Below, in pieces: positions 25,201 through 36,500 of a DNA stretch of 64,000 nucleotides. The stretch's first letter is position 1; each line of letters begins with the position of its first letter. The stretch covers positions 282,579-346,578 of the forward strand of contig VXAU01006136.1 in assembly GCA_013399695.1 (NCBI GenBank), in the 5' to 3' direction. Source of the DNA: Formicarius rufipectus. Lineage: Eukaryota > Chordata > Aves > Passeriformes > Formicariidae. The position numbers were made by a program, and so were the translations under genes. Below the pieces are notes generated by a model that made no database searches, was not told the DNA's origin, and worked only from the letters and a program-made list of their open reading frames with translations.

Positions 25201-26518
25201 TTCAGGTCACTCCCTCTCTCTTTGAGCTGTTTTGGCCCCCCAGCTTGCCCAAAGCAACCCATAGACTTTCAGTGTCCAGATGGAAGGGGATTTTGTGAAG
25301 GGGACAGGGATGCTGTAGCACAACTGGGGAGGACTTCTGTGAGCAGGACACGTCTGGCTTTGCATGGTGGGAAGGAGGGCAGTAAGTGATTTTGCAAAGA
25401 AAACTGGTGATGAGAACGTGAAGTTATTTTGGGCGAAAAAGGAGATTCAAAGCAGATTGCACGAGTCAGTCTCAGTAATGAGAGACTTCTGAGCACAGCT
25501 GATCTCTGTAATCACTTCTGTGTGAGCTCTCCAGGGCTGGGCAAGCTCCTGAAGGTCCTGTGTGGCTTCAGCACAGAGATCAGCACATGTTGCCTTGGAG
25601 CATCCTGTGCTCACAGAGCTCCTGTCCTGGAGTGGCCTTATGAGCCTGATGCCCCATGGTGCCTGTGTGCCTCAGCCTCACTGCTGAGTGCCCCCATGGC
25701 AAAAGGAGAGGGGGAGCTGGCTGAGTCCCTGTGAGCGCAGAGAGCCTGTTTCCCTGGAGATAGGGCTATCTCTTTCTAAGAGTGGATTTAGCCCAGATGG
25801 GAAAAAATTGCCGAGCGGGAACAAAGTCCTTTTTTTAGAGCTTGAGGAGGCACAGCCTTCCCTAGTGCTGACCCTCAAGTCTCTGAAAGCACGCTCTCCT
25901 CTTGGAAGAGGTTGTGTGGCACCTTGGCTATTCCCCCTGATTCTAAGCCTGCACCAGCAGCAATGGGTGCAGCATGGTGTATCCTGGGAAAGGGTACAGG
26001 GTTCTGGGCTCTGATAGGGTTCATCCCCTATGCAGCTTTTGATATCATGCCTTCCAACCCTCCTAGTGACTTCAGTTCAACCAGCTGAAAATCAGCTTTG
26101 GTGGTGCTCACATGCTGTTCCTCAGTGGGCATGGTGAGAACAGCCTCATGGCTACCCTTTGACAGAGCACTTTGTGCTGCTTGGTGAGAGGCAGGTTCAG
26201 GGTAAGCTCATGCACTGCAAATGACAAAGCCTTTGGTTGTAGATGAGCTGTTGCAGAGCATCTGACATGCAGATCAAAGCAGAGGAACCCACTGACTTGC
26301 AGTGTGGCTCAAGAGAGAGCTGGTTGTGTCCCTCACCTCATGGGAGGTGTTCATGCTTCCCCAGGAGGGCTGAAGTGCAGAAGGGACTTTGCTAACCACT
26401 AACTTTGTCCTTTAGAAACTCAAGTAGTTTCAGGCACTGCATCCATCCCTTAATCTTCCTGGCAATTTAGTTTCTGTCTTTCTCATCTCATTTTGCTTCA
26501 ACGTCTCTCCTACCCCCG

Positions 26519-26529
26519 CCCCCCCCCCC
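26519..26529. repeat. C11 homopolymer
   Basis: An uninterrupted run of cytosines, part of a longer C-rich tract (26511-26533) that also serves as the pyrimidine tract upstream of the exon-like segment at 26560. Confidence 0.95.
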
Positions 26530-26559
26530 ACCCAATCCATCCGTCTGTCTTGTTGCTAG

Positions 26560-26610
26560 GTGAAAAACTTGGAGCAGCAGCTATGGAAGCTGACTCATGG
26601 CCCATACATG
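26560..26610 (+). CDS. Candidate internal coding exon, unidentified
   Basis: The pyrimidine-rich stretch 26480-26557 ends in a consensus acceptor (TTGCTAG, 26553-26559). The frame from 26560 reads VKNLEQQLWKLTHGPYM, with a possible donor ATG|GTAAAC at 26611. The frame stays open beyond the donor to about 26803, first as VNGDTKYRKLL and then as low-complexity sequence. The first residues have the heptad-like look of a coiled coil (LEQQLWKL). I do not recognise the protein. A chance match is quite possible. Confidence 0.25.
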
Positions 26611-26805
26611 GTAAACGGAGACACCAAGTACCGCAAGTTGCTGCCAAGCCCTCCCTGCCCTGCTAGGCTGCAATTGGCCTCAGCTCCTCACCTGAAACCC
26701 ACACCCATGCACCCATGCTGCTCCCTGGCCTCAGTGCTCCATAGCCTCAGCCTTGCTCTCAGCCTGAGCTGTGCAGTGAGCAGGTCTGCTGCCAGCTTTC
26801 ATTGA

Positions 26806-29800
26806 TCTGGTTGTTTCCTTGACTAACCATGGACTTCTTTTGTGGTTGTTAGATGACTGCTGGACTGGCTTTGCTCAGGTGCTGTACCTGTGTAAGTTAC
26901 AGAGTAGTCCCACAGTCCCCATCTTTTCTCACTTTTCTTTATGGAGCAGCCTTCCCCTTCTGCTCCCTGACAACCTGAAGGAAAATAGAGCTTGGGAATT
27001 TCTTGGGTCTTGTATCAGGAACCTCCCCAAATTGCTGCTCTTTCTTTTTCTTCATCAGGGGTACTTTTCAAGGCATTACTAGAAAGAACACTGGTTCTTT
27101 TTTGGCTTTCCGTAAGCCACTGCAAGAATGTTCAAAATGTGGCTATAAGGAGATGGCTGGTTAGCTTCCTCCCGGAGACCAAAACCTCAGTATAGCTCTG
27201 AGCCTCCTATTAATTTTCTGGTAATCTTAAAGTTCTTCCTTGTTTTGGATTGCTGTTCTTTTATGCTAGTGACCTGAAAACCTGCAGCAACAGAGATGAT
27301 ATTGGACCTTGGACTATGTTTCTCACACAACAGGGTGCTACAAAGCAATGAGTACAAGGGACCATAAGAGATGGGACCTGGGCACTGTGATGTTGAATAT
27401 TTTCAGAAGAAATAGACAGGTTGGGATGTGGGGGGATCACAGGTAGTAAAAATGGCACTTAAAACTCTCCTCAGATTTTTCTTGAGAGTTGAAATTCTGC
27501 AGCAATTTATAATGTCCATGATGATCTTTGTTCACAATGTTGAAGAAGACCTGATCACCAATTACCTTAGCATGGCAATTTTTATTTTTGGTACATAATG
27601 GCAAGAATTTAGGGTGCTGTATCTGTTCAGGTTTCATGTATCTCTAGAAGGCTGGTGTGTCAACTAAATATTAGCTCTGGACCTGTCAGCCTGGCTTACA
27701 GAGGCTGTAATGGGATGTAGAGGAATATAGCTCTCTATTATAGCTTTCCATTCCTGCTTTTGATCTCATCTGAGTACCAAGGATACTTCAAATTCATACT
27801 CTTAAATCCTCCTAGAGTGCAGGACCAAAGACTTGATTTGGAGGCAGGTTAATTTGGCAGAATAATTACTCTTCTCAATATCATGAGAGAAACTAATTCA
27901 TATGTGTAATTTTGGGGTTTTGTCATGACTGCTCATTGCACTGGACAGGAGCTCATTACATGCTGTTGAAGCAGTCTGGGCAGAACTCAGACATTTGCAC
28001 AAAGATCGAAGGATTGACTGTTTTAGGGTCTTGCCCCACTTTGGGAAGAACAGTGCTAAAGTGAGTATATTGACTCACATTGTATAGTGACTGGAATAGA
28101 GAACTGAGAGTAAGAGCAAAGAGGAGATTCATTGAGGGAGGAAGGGCAGATCACTATCAGCATATCTGGAGATCTTCACTTGGATGTGTTGCACTGAATG
28201 CCGCCTTCTTTCCCACATGCAGTTCTCCTACTGGGGTCCATGGTGGGGGCAGGTGTGTGTCCTCATACATTGACTATGGCTTCTAAAATGGCTAACTGTT
28301 GGTCAGCTGTGTAGATGAGAACAGGATCTGTTCCTTACTGTGAAAAAAGATTTCAATTTGGCTCTTCCAAGAGGTGCAGGATTGTGATGTATTACGTTTT
28401 ACATCAATAAAATGAAGTCCATTTCTTCTCTTACTTACGTGTATGCTGTTTGAAATAGTAGATATTTTTAATGTTTCAATAGCTTCTTATTAAAAGAAAA
28501 TGGAAATGTAAACCACATTTCTTAAATGAATTTTATCTCTATGGTAGTTCCAGCAATTCAGATCTGTGTCAGTGCCAGTTTATTGCAGTCTATTTTCTCC
28601 TCAGTGAGCATCTGCTTAACAGTTCACTGCAGATACAGACAGATAGGAACATTCTAGCATGCACCTAACTCCACCCTGGGGCATGGCAGAAGTTACTCAG
28701 GGTACTAATTCATTTTTTTAAAGCAAAAAGATTTTGGTCAAGCAAGATGTCTTGGAATAACAGAAAATAAGGATAGTGTGCTCTCCCTTCCAGTTTCCTT
28801 AACTTATTTTTCCCTAGAAGCAGTATTTGAACAAGTTGTTGTGTAAATCTTATATTAATCCTTGTATGCTTTACCCTGGTCTATCATTGGTCTTGTATTG
28901 TAATGTAACCTGACTGCTACGACCTATGACAAGCTGCAGAGCAGTAAGCTATGAAACTCTCACAACTCATGTTTTTGCCCTTCCTTTTTCTCTCCATTGA
29001 CTACAGGATTAAGTTCTTTTTTTAAGGTTTCTTCACTCTCAGGTCAAGAAATGGATCTTAGTATCAGATGGAAAATAAGTACAAGATTGAAAACAAAATG
29101 CTCTTGTCTGTGTTTATTGAATTGTTTAAGAAATACCATTTTGGTTAAGCAGAGCATGGAAACAGATATAATTATCCATGCTATCTAGACTGGAAGGAGT
29201 GCTGTGAAGGAGGAGGAGGAGGATGGCTTCCTGCTCCAGTTAAGGCAGGGTGGTTTCCCACAGTGGAAGAACTATCCTTGCTGCTTAGTGCCCAGTCAGC
29301 CACATATTCATGCAGCAAAATGAGTCCAACATTCCTTAAACGATAAAGCATGAAATGAGAATTCTTATTCTGTTCTTACCTTTATGATCCTTAAAGAAAT
29401 AAACTTCTGTTTGAAATGTTCCTCTGTCAACAGGCTTTATCAGAGCAGTGATCCTGAAAGTGAAGGATCTAGTTGTAAGGGTCCTCCTGCTGGGTTAGGA
29501 CATTGCTGAAGGTACCTCCTAGGTCACTGGGCTCAGTCCCACTACTCTGAGAGGCCCTACCTTATACAGGCACACAGGTAGGTACTTGCTGTTTCTGGCA
29601 TGTGTGTGCATAATTATAATTACCTATAGGGGTGCTTGCAGAGCTGAAGCCTTTGTATTTGGTGGGAAACACGAATGTATCCAGAGCAAATGGACCCATT
29701 TGCTATCAAACACACAAGAATTGTTTTATCAATTTAAGTGTTCATACTTCTAAATTAAAAAACACAGGATTAATTATATGTGCTTCAGATAGAAGATTTC

Positions 29801-31392
29801 AAAGTAATTTTCAGGATTCTTACTTCAGCGTCATGATCTGAGTTTGCTGAAGGGAGCTGGCTGTTCTCTTCCACAAGAAACCATTGCAGGGACACATCAT
29901 TGTTCTTGCCAGTAGAAAGCCTGGCTACTGGAACTGCATGATGAGGCAGGGGAAAATCACATGGGTGGCTTTGGATCTGTATTTGGCAGCACTCAGGACA
30001 GCCAGACCGAGGCTTTCTGCTGTACCTTGGTTTTGATTTCCCCCCACACCCCTAAACCTTATCTTACTGTGTAGTTTTTGTTCCTGATACTTGTCATAGC
30101 AGTGGGAAGCAGGAGGGAGTTTATTCAGATTTCGGAGCTCCCCATTTTTCCTGCTTAGTCAGCTGTGTCTCTTCCTGTCAGACAAGTGAGGTACCTGTGC
30201 CATCACCCTGGAGCTGGTACAGCCCTGACTTTGGAGTGTTGTTTGAGGTCACTCTCCTCTGGCTTCTCATGGACCATTGCCTTAGTGTTGCCTACACTGC
30301 TGGCTGTTGCTTTAGGCATACAAGAGGCTAGGAAAGGCTGCCACCTGCTTCTTTGCCAAAGGTGTGGTACCTTGCAAGAGTAGTGGGGCTAGAGATCCTT
30401 CTGGAGAGGAGAAGCACTGGTCAGGATAGAGTCCCCCATAGACAAGAAGGGACCCTTGGGCCATAAGGATCCCTCTGGGGGTTGGCAAGTGGTTCTCCTA
30501 GGTGTGCTACAAGAAATTTTGAGGGGAAAATGTAATTTCATCTGCAGACCCTCTAGATAGAACTCACCCCATGCTGACTTGTAGTGGAAGACTAGTGTAG
30601 GGAGAGGTTCCAGTGGGAGGCATGTGGAAACCCAGCTTCTAAGTATCTCTGGCTGAAACTCCCACTCCCTTACAGCCAGAAAAGTCTTTTAGCTCCTTGC
30701 GTCCCTGTGACCTTGGTCTGGTACAGAGTGAATACAAATCGAGGAGCTGCTTAGTGCTCAGAAGTGTAGCTAGCTAACTACAGCTGTCTTAGCTCACCCT
30801 TCTCTGAGATCTACAGATTGCAAGGCAGGAATGGGGGTGGGGGGAGAGGATTTAGTCAGCCGATGAGCCTGGCTTCTATGTCTCTTTTAAGAAAGCGGAT
30901 TTATTGGTATTAAACATGTCTCTCTTAATGTGGGTGATTTAAAATGGAAATTGCCTTTGAAAGGGGATTTGCTATTAACTAGCTGAGAAAGAAAAATGGG
31001 ATAATACCATCATCCCTATACAGGGTCCATAGATGAGATGGTGGAACAGAGTTATTTAGTTAACTACTGCTTCTTCAGAAATTGTAGCTTCTCTGTAAGA
31101 GTGAGCCTTCCTCAAATTCCTCCATGAGGAATGGCTGTATAGATGTTTCCACAAGGTGATTTTTATGGAAAATGCAGCAATCCGAATGGGTCTTTTGGGG
31201 TTCAGGTAAGAAAACACAATGGTAATTGTGAGGGCAGGATCAGGAGTGTGTCCAGCTCTTTCAAGTGTTACATTTGAAGCCAAATGGAAACAGAGACAGT
31301 AGGAGACTGGACTGAGTATTCACTTTTGTTACCATGCAGTTAATGTCAGTCAAAACTTGGATTAGTTAATGAACTTAGTATGAAAAAGAAAG
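26806..31392. other. Non-genic sequence
   Basis: Unique sequence without recognised genes or repeats. Open frames are all under 100 codons and without recognisable motifs. Confidence 0.5.
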
Positions 31393-31720
31393 CCTTGTCT
31401 ACACCCAGATTTGCACTAGTTTAGTTCAGGTTGGCCCAGTTAACAATTTAATTAAGACTATGCAGCCTCTTTACTTAATCTGAACCCATCAGCTTTGGTT
31501 AAAATACATTTGTGTGAGGGCATGCCTGTACAGCCAATGGAGATGGAGGTGGAATTAAGTAAGCTAGGTCTCAACAGACCAAATCCAAAATTCCTATCAG
31601 CTAACTGGTGCACATGGGCAGATTAATGCCAGGGCAACGCCACATTAGCATCATTATATGTCACAGTTAGAATTTTCTAATGTCAGTGTACTGTATAATG
31701 GAGCAGTGTAGACATGCCCT
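31393..31720. mobile_element. Probable ancient MITE with TGTCTACAC termini
   Basis: The left end has TGTCTACAC at 31396-31404 and the right end has its exact complement GTGTAGACA at 31706-31714, both a few bases inside imperfectly matching outer bases (GCCT / TGCCC). The roughly 330-bp interior has no open frame. From memory, short DNA elements ending in a TGTCTACAC motif are abundant in turtle and crocodilian genomes; a decayed archosaur-age copy in a bird would fit. The assignment rests on a 9-bp perfect terminus plus length, so it is moderate. Confidence 0.45.
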
Positions 31721-33864
31721 GTCAAACTGAGCAACCAGTTTGGGTACTAAGGCTCTTCTTCAAGTCTCTCAGTCAAGGCACCGAACAACATGCATTGAAA
31801 AGAAGCAACTTCTAAATCTTCTGTGCTTAGATGGTCAACTTGGAGCAAACCATAAGGGTAATCCCAGCCCCTAAGGGTGATACTGGTAAAAGCAGTGTGT
31901 TCTTTAGCTATTGGGGTTGCTCTCGTACAAACATCCATACCAGACAGATGCTGCCAGCAATGACGCCCCTGAGCTCAGCCTTCTCCTGGGCTGATTTCCG
32001 AGACTGCCCAAGGCAGACTGGGGAGCCTCTTTCTCATGTGTGCTGAGTATAAACAGCACTCAACTCACCCTGAAATCTCTATGCCTTCTGAACTCAACTG
32101 ACTGCAGGCAGCAGGACCAGGCCTTCAATTTCTTGAGTGCCATGACTGCCTTCCAAGAGTTTACTGCCTTCCACTTGCTCATGGCATATGCTTAAAAATT
32201 CCAGAAGAGTGAAGCACAAACATGACCTTTTGTCTCCAGCTCTCTTGTATAGGAAGTTATGTGATGGTGAGACAAGTGATTTGGTGTCTGGGAGCTACTA
32301 ATGCTGGTCCCAGGAGGTGCTGTGACCAGCAACCAAAGAAAAGCAGAAGAGACAGATAGAAAAAAGAGCAGTAAATAGTCAATTGTGGATCTTGCTGCTG
32401 CATGTTTGTCTCCTACTATCATGGTTTACAGCCCCCGAGGAGCTTGTTCCTAAAGTGCCCAAGAGAAACTGGGATCTCCCTACCTTGTGGCTGGAGTGGC
32501 CAGTCAAACCACCCTCCTGCACAGGATGATCGTGTCATTGCACCTGCTGAAGGTCTGCAAGGACAAGGTGTGTTTCCAAATGCAGATAAAAACATTTTGC
32601 TTCATGCGAAAGACTGGAGTGAGGCTGGAGGAAATACTCAGTGTATTGCAACAGTCCTGTTGAGGGGAAGGAGGACTTAAGGCAGGTGGTGGGCATTTGG
32701 ATCATTTTTCTTGGTCTGATGAGAGGGAGCTGTCCCTTGGTATGATGCAAAGAATTGTAATTTAGGTTAGAAAAGACCTTGATTTTGTGAAGGGCAGAGA
32801 GATGGGGCTAGGTCAAGGGCAGTGCTAAGCCTCTTCCTTGGAAGTGAGGCAATGCAAGAGGGCAGCCTGTGGTGACTGTCAGGATATAGAGAGGCCAAGG
32901 GGTGAATGGGGGACAGGTGCAGGTAAGGGTCAGTATGTAAGTGTAAGGCCTGTGTTGCAGATATGGCTGCTGCTCCAGGTGGCCTTCACTGGTATTCTAC
33001 ATTTGTGCAGACCAGTCGGTCAGCGTGGCACCTGGAGAAGGGGCGGCTCTGTGTGGATGACACGTCCTGACCACCATGGTGTGTGACCACCAAGGCGAGG
33101 GGGAAGAGACAAGGAGTAAGACAGCAGATCAGTGATCTGTGCAAGAGAGTGATGTGTTTGGTGCCTGTATGAAGGTCATCCAAGGTGGACTTCCTTGGCC
33201 TCTGTGCTTATGTGTGCTGGGAGTATGTGTTGATTAGTTCTGGGCATGCTGGCTGCTTGGCAATGGCAGGAGTGCCTGGGATGGTGCTCTTGGTTGATGA
33301 GAGAAGAGATGAGGATGGACTTGGGTAGTTCCAAACTGTGCCTAGAAGGAAGAGCTGCTGAGAGACAAAATGGTGGCAGGCCCACTAGCTTTGGAGTGGA
33401 TCTGCAGTGGGTTGTTTCGATCTGCCATGATTGGTTGCTTGGAGGATTCATGTTGCCTGGCAACCCTGTTGTCACCATTCAGATGCAACATTAGAGGAAG
33501 GGACACTCTGGAGAACACTCGCTGAGAGGAGAATTGGGAGCTGGGAGAGGAGAATGGGTGTGAAAACCATGGTGGAGATAGAGAGCTGGTGAGCATCTTC
33601 ATGCTGTACAGGGACATGGGCAGAGCAGGAGATGAGAAGGCTGGGCACCTTGTCTTGGTACTGACTAGGGTTTTGAGGAGATATATGAGGTGTGAGGGTA
33701 TGGGGACCCTGGAGCATGCCTCCCCACGACTTGTGAAGGCATGCTGTTAAACAAGGGGATTTTCTATTCAGCCAGCATGGTCTTTCTCAGAAATTCAGGC
33801 TCAAAGACTCTGTAGAACATACTTCTATGCTTCTGCAGAAGTTGACTTAGGACAGGAAAGCAAT
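31721..33864. other. Non-genic sequence
   Basis: No gene, CpG island or recognised repeat. Several overlapping frames of 65-100 codons occur on both strands at 32.4-33.7 kb and look like chance. Confidence 0.5.
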
Positions 33865-34040
33865 GGGACAGATTTCCTAGATAGGCTGTGCAGTCTCTAT
33901 GCTTGGATATTTTCAAGACACATCTGGTCAAAGTCCTAAGCAACCTGTTCTGATCTCACAACTGACCGTGTTTTGAGCAGGAGGTTGGACTAGAGCCTCC
34001 TGAGGTTGCTCCCAGCCTGAATTATCCTGTGATCCCCTGA
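33865..34040 (+). mobile_element. CR1 LINE 3' end, plus orientation
   Basis: Reads in CR1 sense order: TAGGCTGTGCAGTCTC (about 33881-33896), a block matching the TTGGATATTTTCAAGAC motif, AGCAACCTGTTCTGAT, GAGCAGGAGGTTGGACTAGA (33976-33995), and a degenerate terminal microsatellite ATCCTGTGATCCCCTGA at 34024-34040. Only the last 175 bp or so are present, the usual 5' truncation of CR1. Confidence 0.9.
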
Positions 34041-34955
34041 CTGCCCCGTGGTGAGGAGTGGCTGCTGTTACTTTGTGCTGTAAGATGCTCACATACGTCA
34101 ATACATCACCTCTGCAGTTCCCAACCCTTGCAGCCATCAAGAGAAGTTTGAAAACAAAAATGGCACAGATGCAATGATGGTCAGGTTTGCAGTTAATAGT
34201 GAAATGAGTTGTTCTGTTCACCTCCTCAAAGGAGATTATTCTCCTTTCATTGCAGCATACTGAGGTACCAAGCAGTTCTGAACTCTGTCAGAGCTCAAAA
34301 GAAAGAGCAGATTTTCAAGGAAATGCTCCTTTATGATGAAAACTCTGAAACTGGTCTTTCGAGCAGTAGCTCCAGGGAACATTTATCTGTACATATGCAA
34401 GATACTTACTATCTATCATACTTGAGGCCTCCCATTATGACCTGAGATTGTGTGATTAGTTAGCTCTATTCAGCAAGCAACTGGTAGTTGCACAGAAGAA
34501 TAATGCAGATTTTGGTGACATTTTGGGGGAATGAGGCTGTCAACAGCCTGATATTGTATCCCCAGAAGTTAACCAGTATCAGTGTCTCATCATTAAGGAA
34601 AAAAACTGTACAATTCAGTGTAATTGTTTTTGAAGCCCGGCTCCAGCTTCTGGTGACCAGAATGGTCCACCTGGGTCTAGTGCTCTCTACCACATGGCCA
34701 TTTCAAATGGAGATTCCTGCAGTGACTTGCACAGTTGCCTTCACTCTTTCCTTGAATATTTACATGTTTGGAATAATGATAGTTGAAGCCAAACTTTCTC
34801 TGCAGAAGTTACAGTCTCATGGTCTTTAGTATGGTCAGAGATGAAAAATACTTATCAAAAAAAGTTTGCATTTTGGGGGGATAAAAGTTGAGGGAGACAA
34901 TGGGAATCACCTGTGAAACAGAAAATAGCTTGAACTCAACTGTTAACTTTTCATT

Positions 34956-34977
34956 GCCTGGGTGCCAGCACCCAGGC
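34956..34977. repeat. Short hairpin, 9-bp perfect stem
   Basis: GCCTGGGTG, a CCAG loop, then CACCCAGGC. Compact and GC-rich in an AT-rich neighbourhood. No U-run follows, so it is not an obvious terminator-like or Pol III signal. Confidence 0.75.
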
Positions 34978-35232
34978 CTTGTATCACCTCCATTATCTTA
35001 TTGCATGTTTTTTGTCAGGGATCCTATGGCATGGGCTGCTGGCTTTTCTTCTTGTGGGGACCTAGATCATGACCAAGCCTTTTCCAGAATCATATCTGTT
35101 TCAACTCTGGAAACTAGTATATCTGGACAGAGAGGAAAAAACAATTCTGGCCCCATCTTTTTTGGGGAAGCAATTTAGATTTTTTTTTGCCCATCTGCAA
35201 GTGACTGACTGATTCCTGTCTTCCCTCTGCAG

Positions 35233-35315
35233 AGCGACCGTTCTGGTAGATGGCAACGAACAGTCAGTGGGCCCAAGCTGTTCTCTGCCTTTGGGAAAGC
35301 CGGCAGCAGCAGCAG
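35233..35315 (+). CDS. Candidate internal coding exon, unidentified
   Basis: A textbook acceptor (TTCCTGTCTTCCCTCTGCAG, ending at 35232) and a good donor (AGCAG|GTACAG at 35316) delimit 83 nt. Two of three plus-strand frames are open: one reads SDRSGRWQRTVSGPKLFSAF followed by GKAGSSS, the other ATVLVDGNEQSVGPSCSLPL followed by GKPAAAA. The segment has more CpG than its surroundings. I do not recognise either peptide. Together with the 26560 segment it could mark a plus-strand gene crossing the left half of the window, but the link is speculative. Confidence 0.3.
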
Positions 35316-36232
35316 GTACAGGTGGTTGTACACATGTGAAGATCTTCTGACATGCTGTGCTGTGAATTTGCACACATTCAATACTGTCAGCATAGAGCCT
35401 TTAAGGCCAAGGGTGGAGAGGGACAGCTATCAGCTTCTGTTGATGGGTAACAGCCTAGACTGCAGCAAAGTTCATCACTGAGGTTGTCACAGGAGGGGTA
35501 GGGACTGGCATGGTGTATACTTTTTATCCCACCATGATATGCCCCATGTCATTGCACACCTCGCAGTGACCCAGAGGGAGTACTAATAGTTTTAGTCAAA
35601 ACAAATTCTCCAGTTGCTGGACCATGGCTCTACAAACTGTCAACTTGAGGTGATAGACCACTAAATGAATAAAAAGGGGTCCTTTGTAGCATAGGGGCTG
35701 ATGGATGGTTGAGTAGGATGTTTGACTCACTCTGTGGACATTAATGCAGGCAATATTGGGTGTGTGGGATCTCTGCATCTTCAGAAGTTCTCTTTGACAT
35801 CATGGCCAGGTCAGGCTTTTTTCTGCCTGTGGACAAGAACTTTTTTAGCACACTGACATCAACTTGTATTCCAAATGATGTAGTTTATCTTAATTCTTGA
35901 ATCTCTTTCCAGACATTGCTGGCCATCATGGACATTGCACTAGGCCTTCAGATCCTGTTGACTTGTCATAATGTGCATGTCCCATCAGTTACCTGTAACA
36001 GCATTCCAAGGTTTGCTGACACTTCCGTAGCCTGTTCTGAGTAACACAAAAGAGCAAGGCCAAAAATGAGCCATTTCATCAACACTAGATTTGCTGAGGT
36101 CAAATCTACCTTTGCTCAGCCCAACAGAGGCACCAGCATTGGGTGACTCCTGGTAGGTAGAGGTCCCTTTTGGCAATATATATGTCTGCGGCAGAAAGGA
36201 AATTAATAGAATTCACAATTATAATTGACTAG

Positions 36233-36500
36233 TCATAGAGTCATAGAATATTCTGAGTTGGAAGAGACCCACAAGGATGACTGATGTTCAACTCCTGGCC
36301 TTGCATAAAACAGTCCCAAGAATCTCACGCTGTGCCTGAGTGCATTGTCCAAACTCTTCGTGAGCTATGTCAGGCTTGGTGCTGTGACTACTTTCCTGGG
36401 AAGCCTATTCCAGTGCCCAAGCATCCTCTGGATGAAGAACCTTTTCTTAATATCCAGCCTAAATGTATCCTGACATCTGGTCATAGCTCTGTCAAATACT
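36233..36500 (-). mobile_element. CR1 LINE 3' end, minus orientation (younger type)
   Basis: The plus strand starts with the reverse complement of the CR1 3' terminus (TCATAGAGTCATAGAATATT) and continues with GAGTTGGAAGAGACCCACAA, then TTGTCCAAACTCTTCGTGAG, TGTCAGGCTTGGTGCTGTGA and a block around GATGAAGAACCTTTTCTTAA (about 36432-36451). Conservation is higher than in the other CR1 pieces. The terminal TCATAGA repeats are intact, so the 3' end is complete and the 5' end truncated. Confidence 0.93.

Larger units (their letters stand above)
20240..26518. other. Non-genic sequence
   Basis: No gene recognised. It contains an AT-rich patch (20400-20770), a (TAAA)n repeat at 21661, a pyrimidine-rich strip at 22045-22275, and a more GC-rich tract at 24550-26000 with many open frames on both strands, none with recognisable domains. 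Confidence 0.5.
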
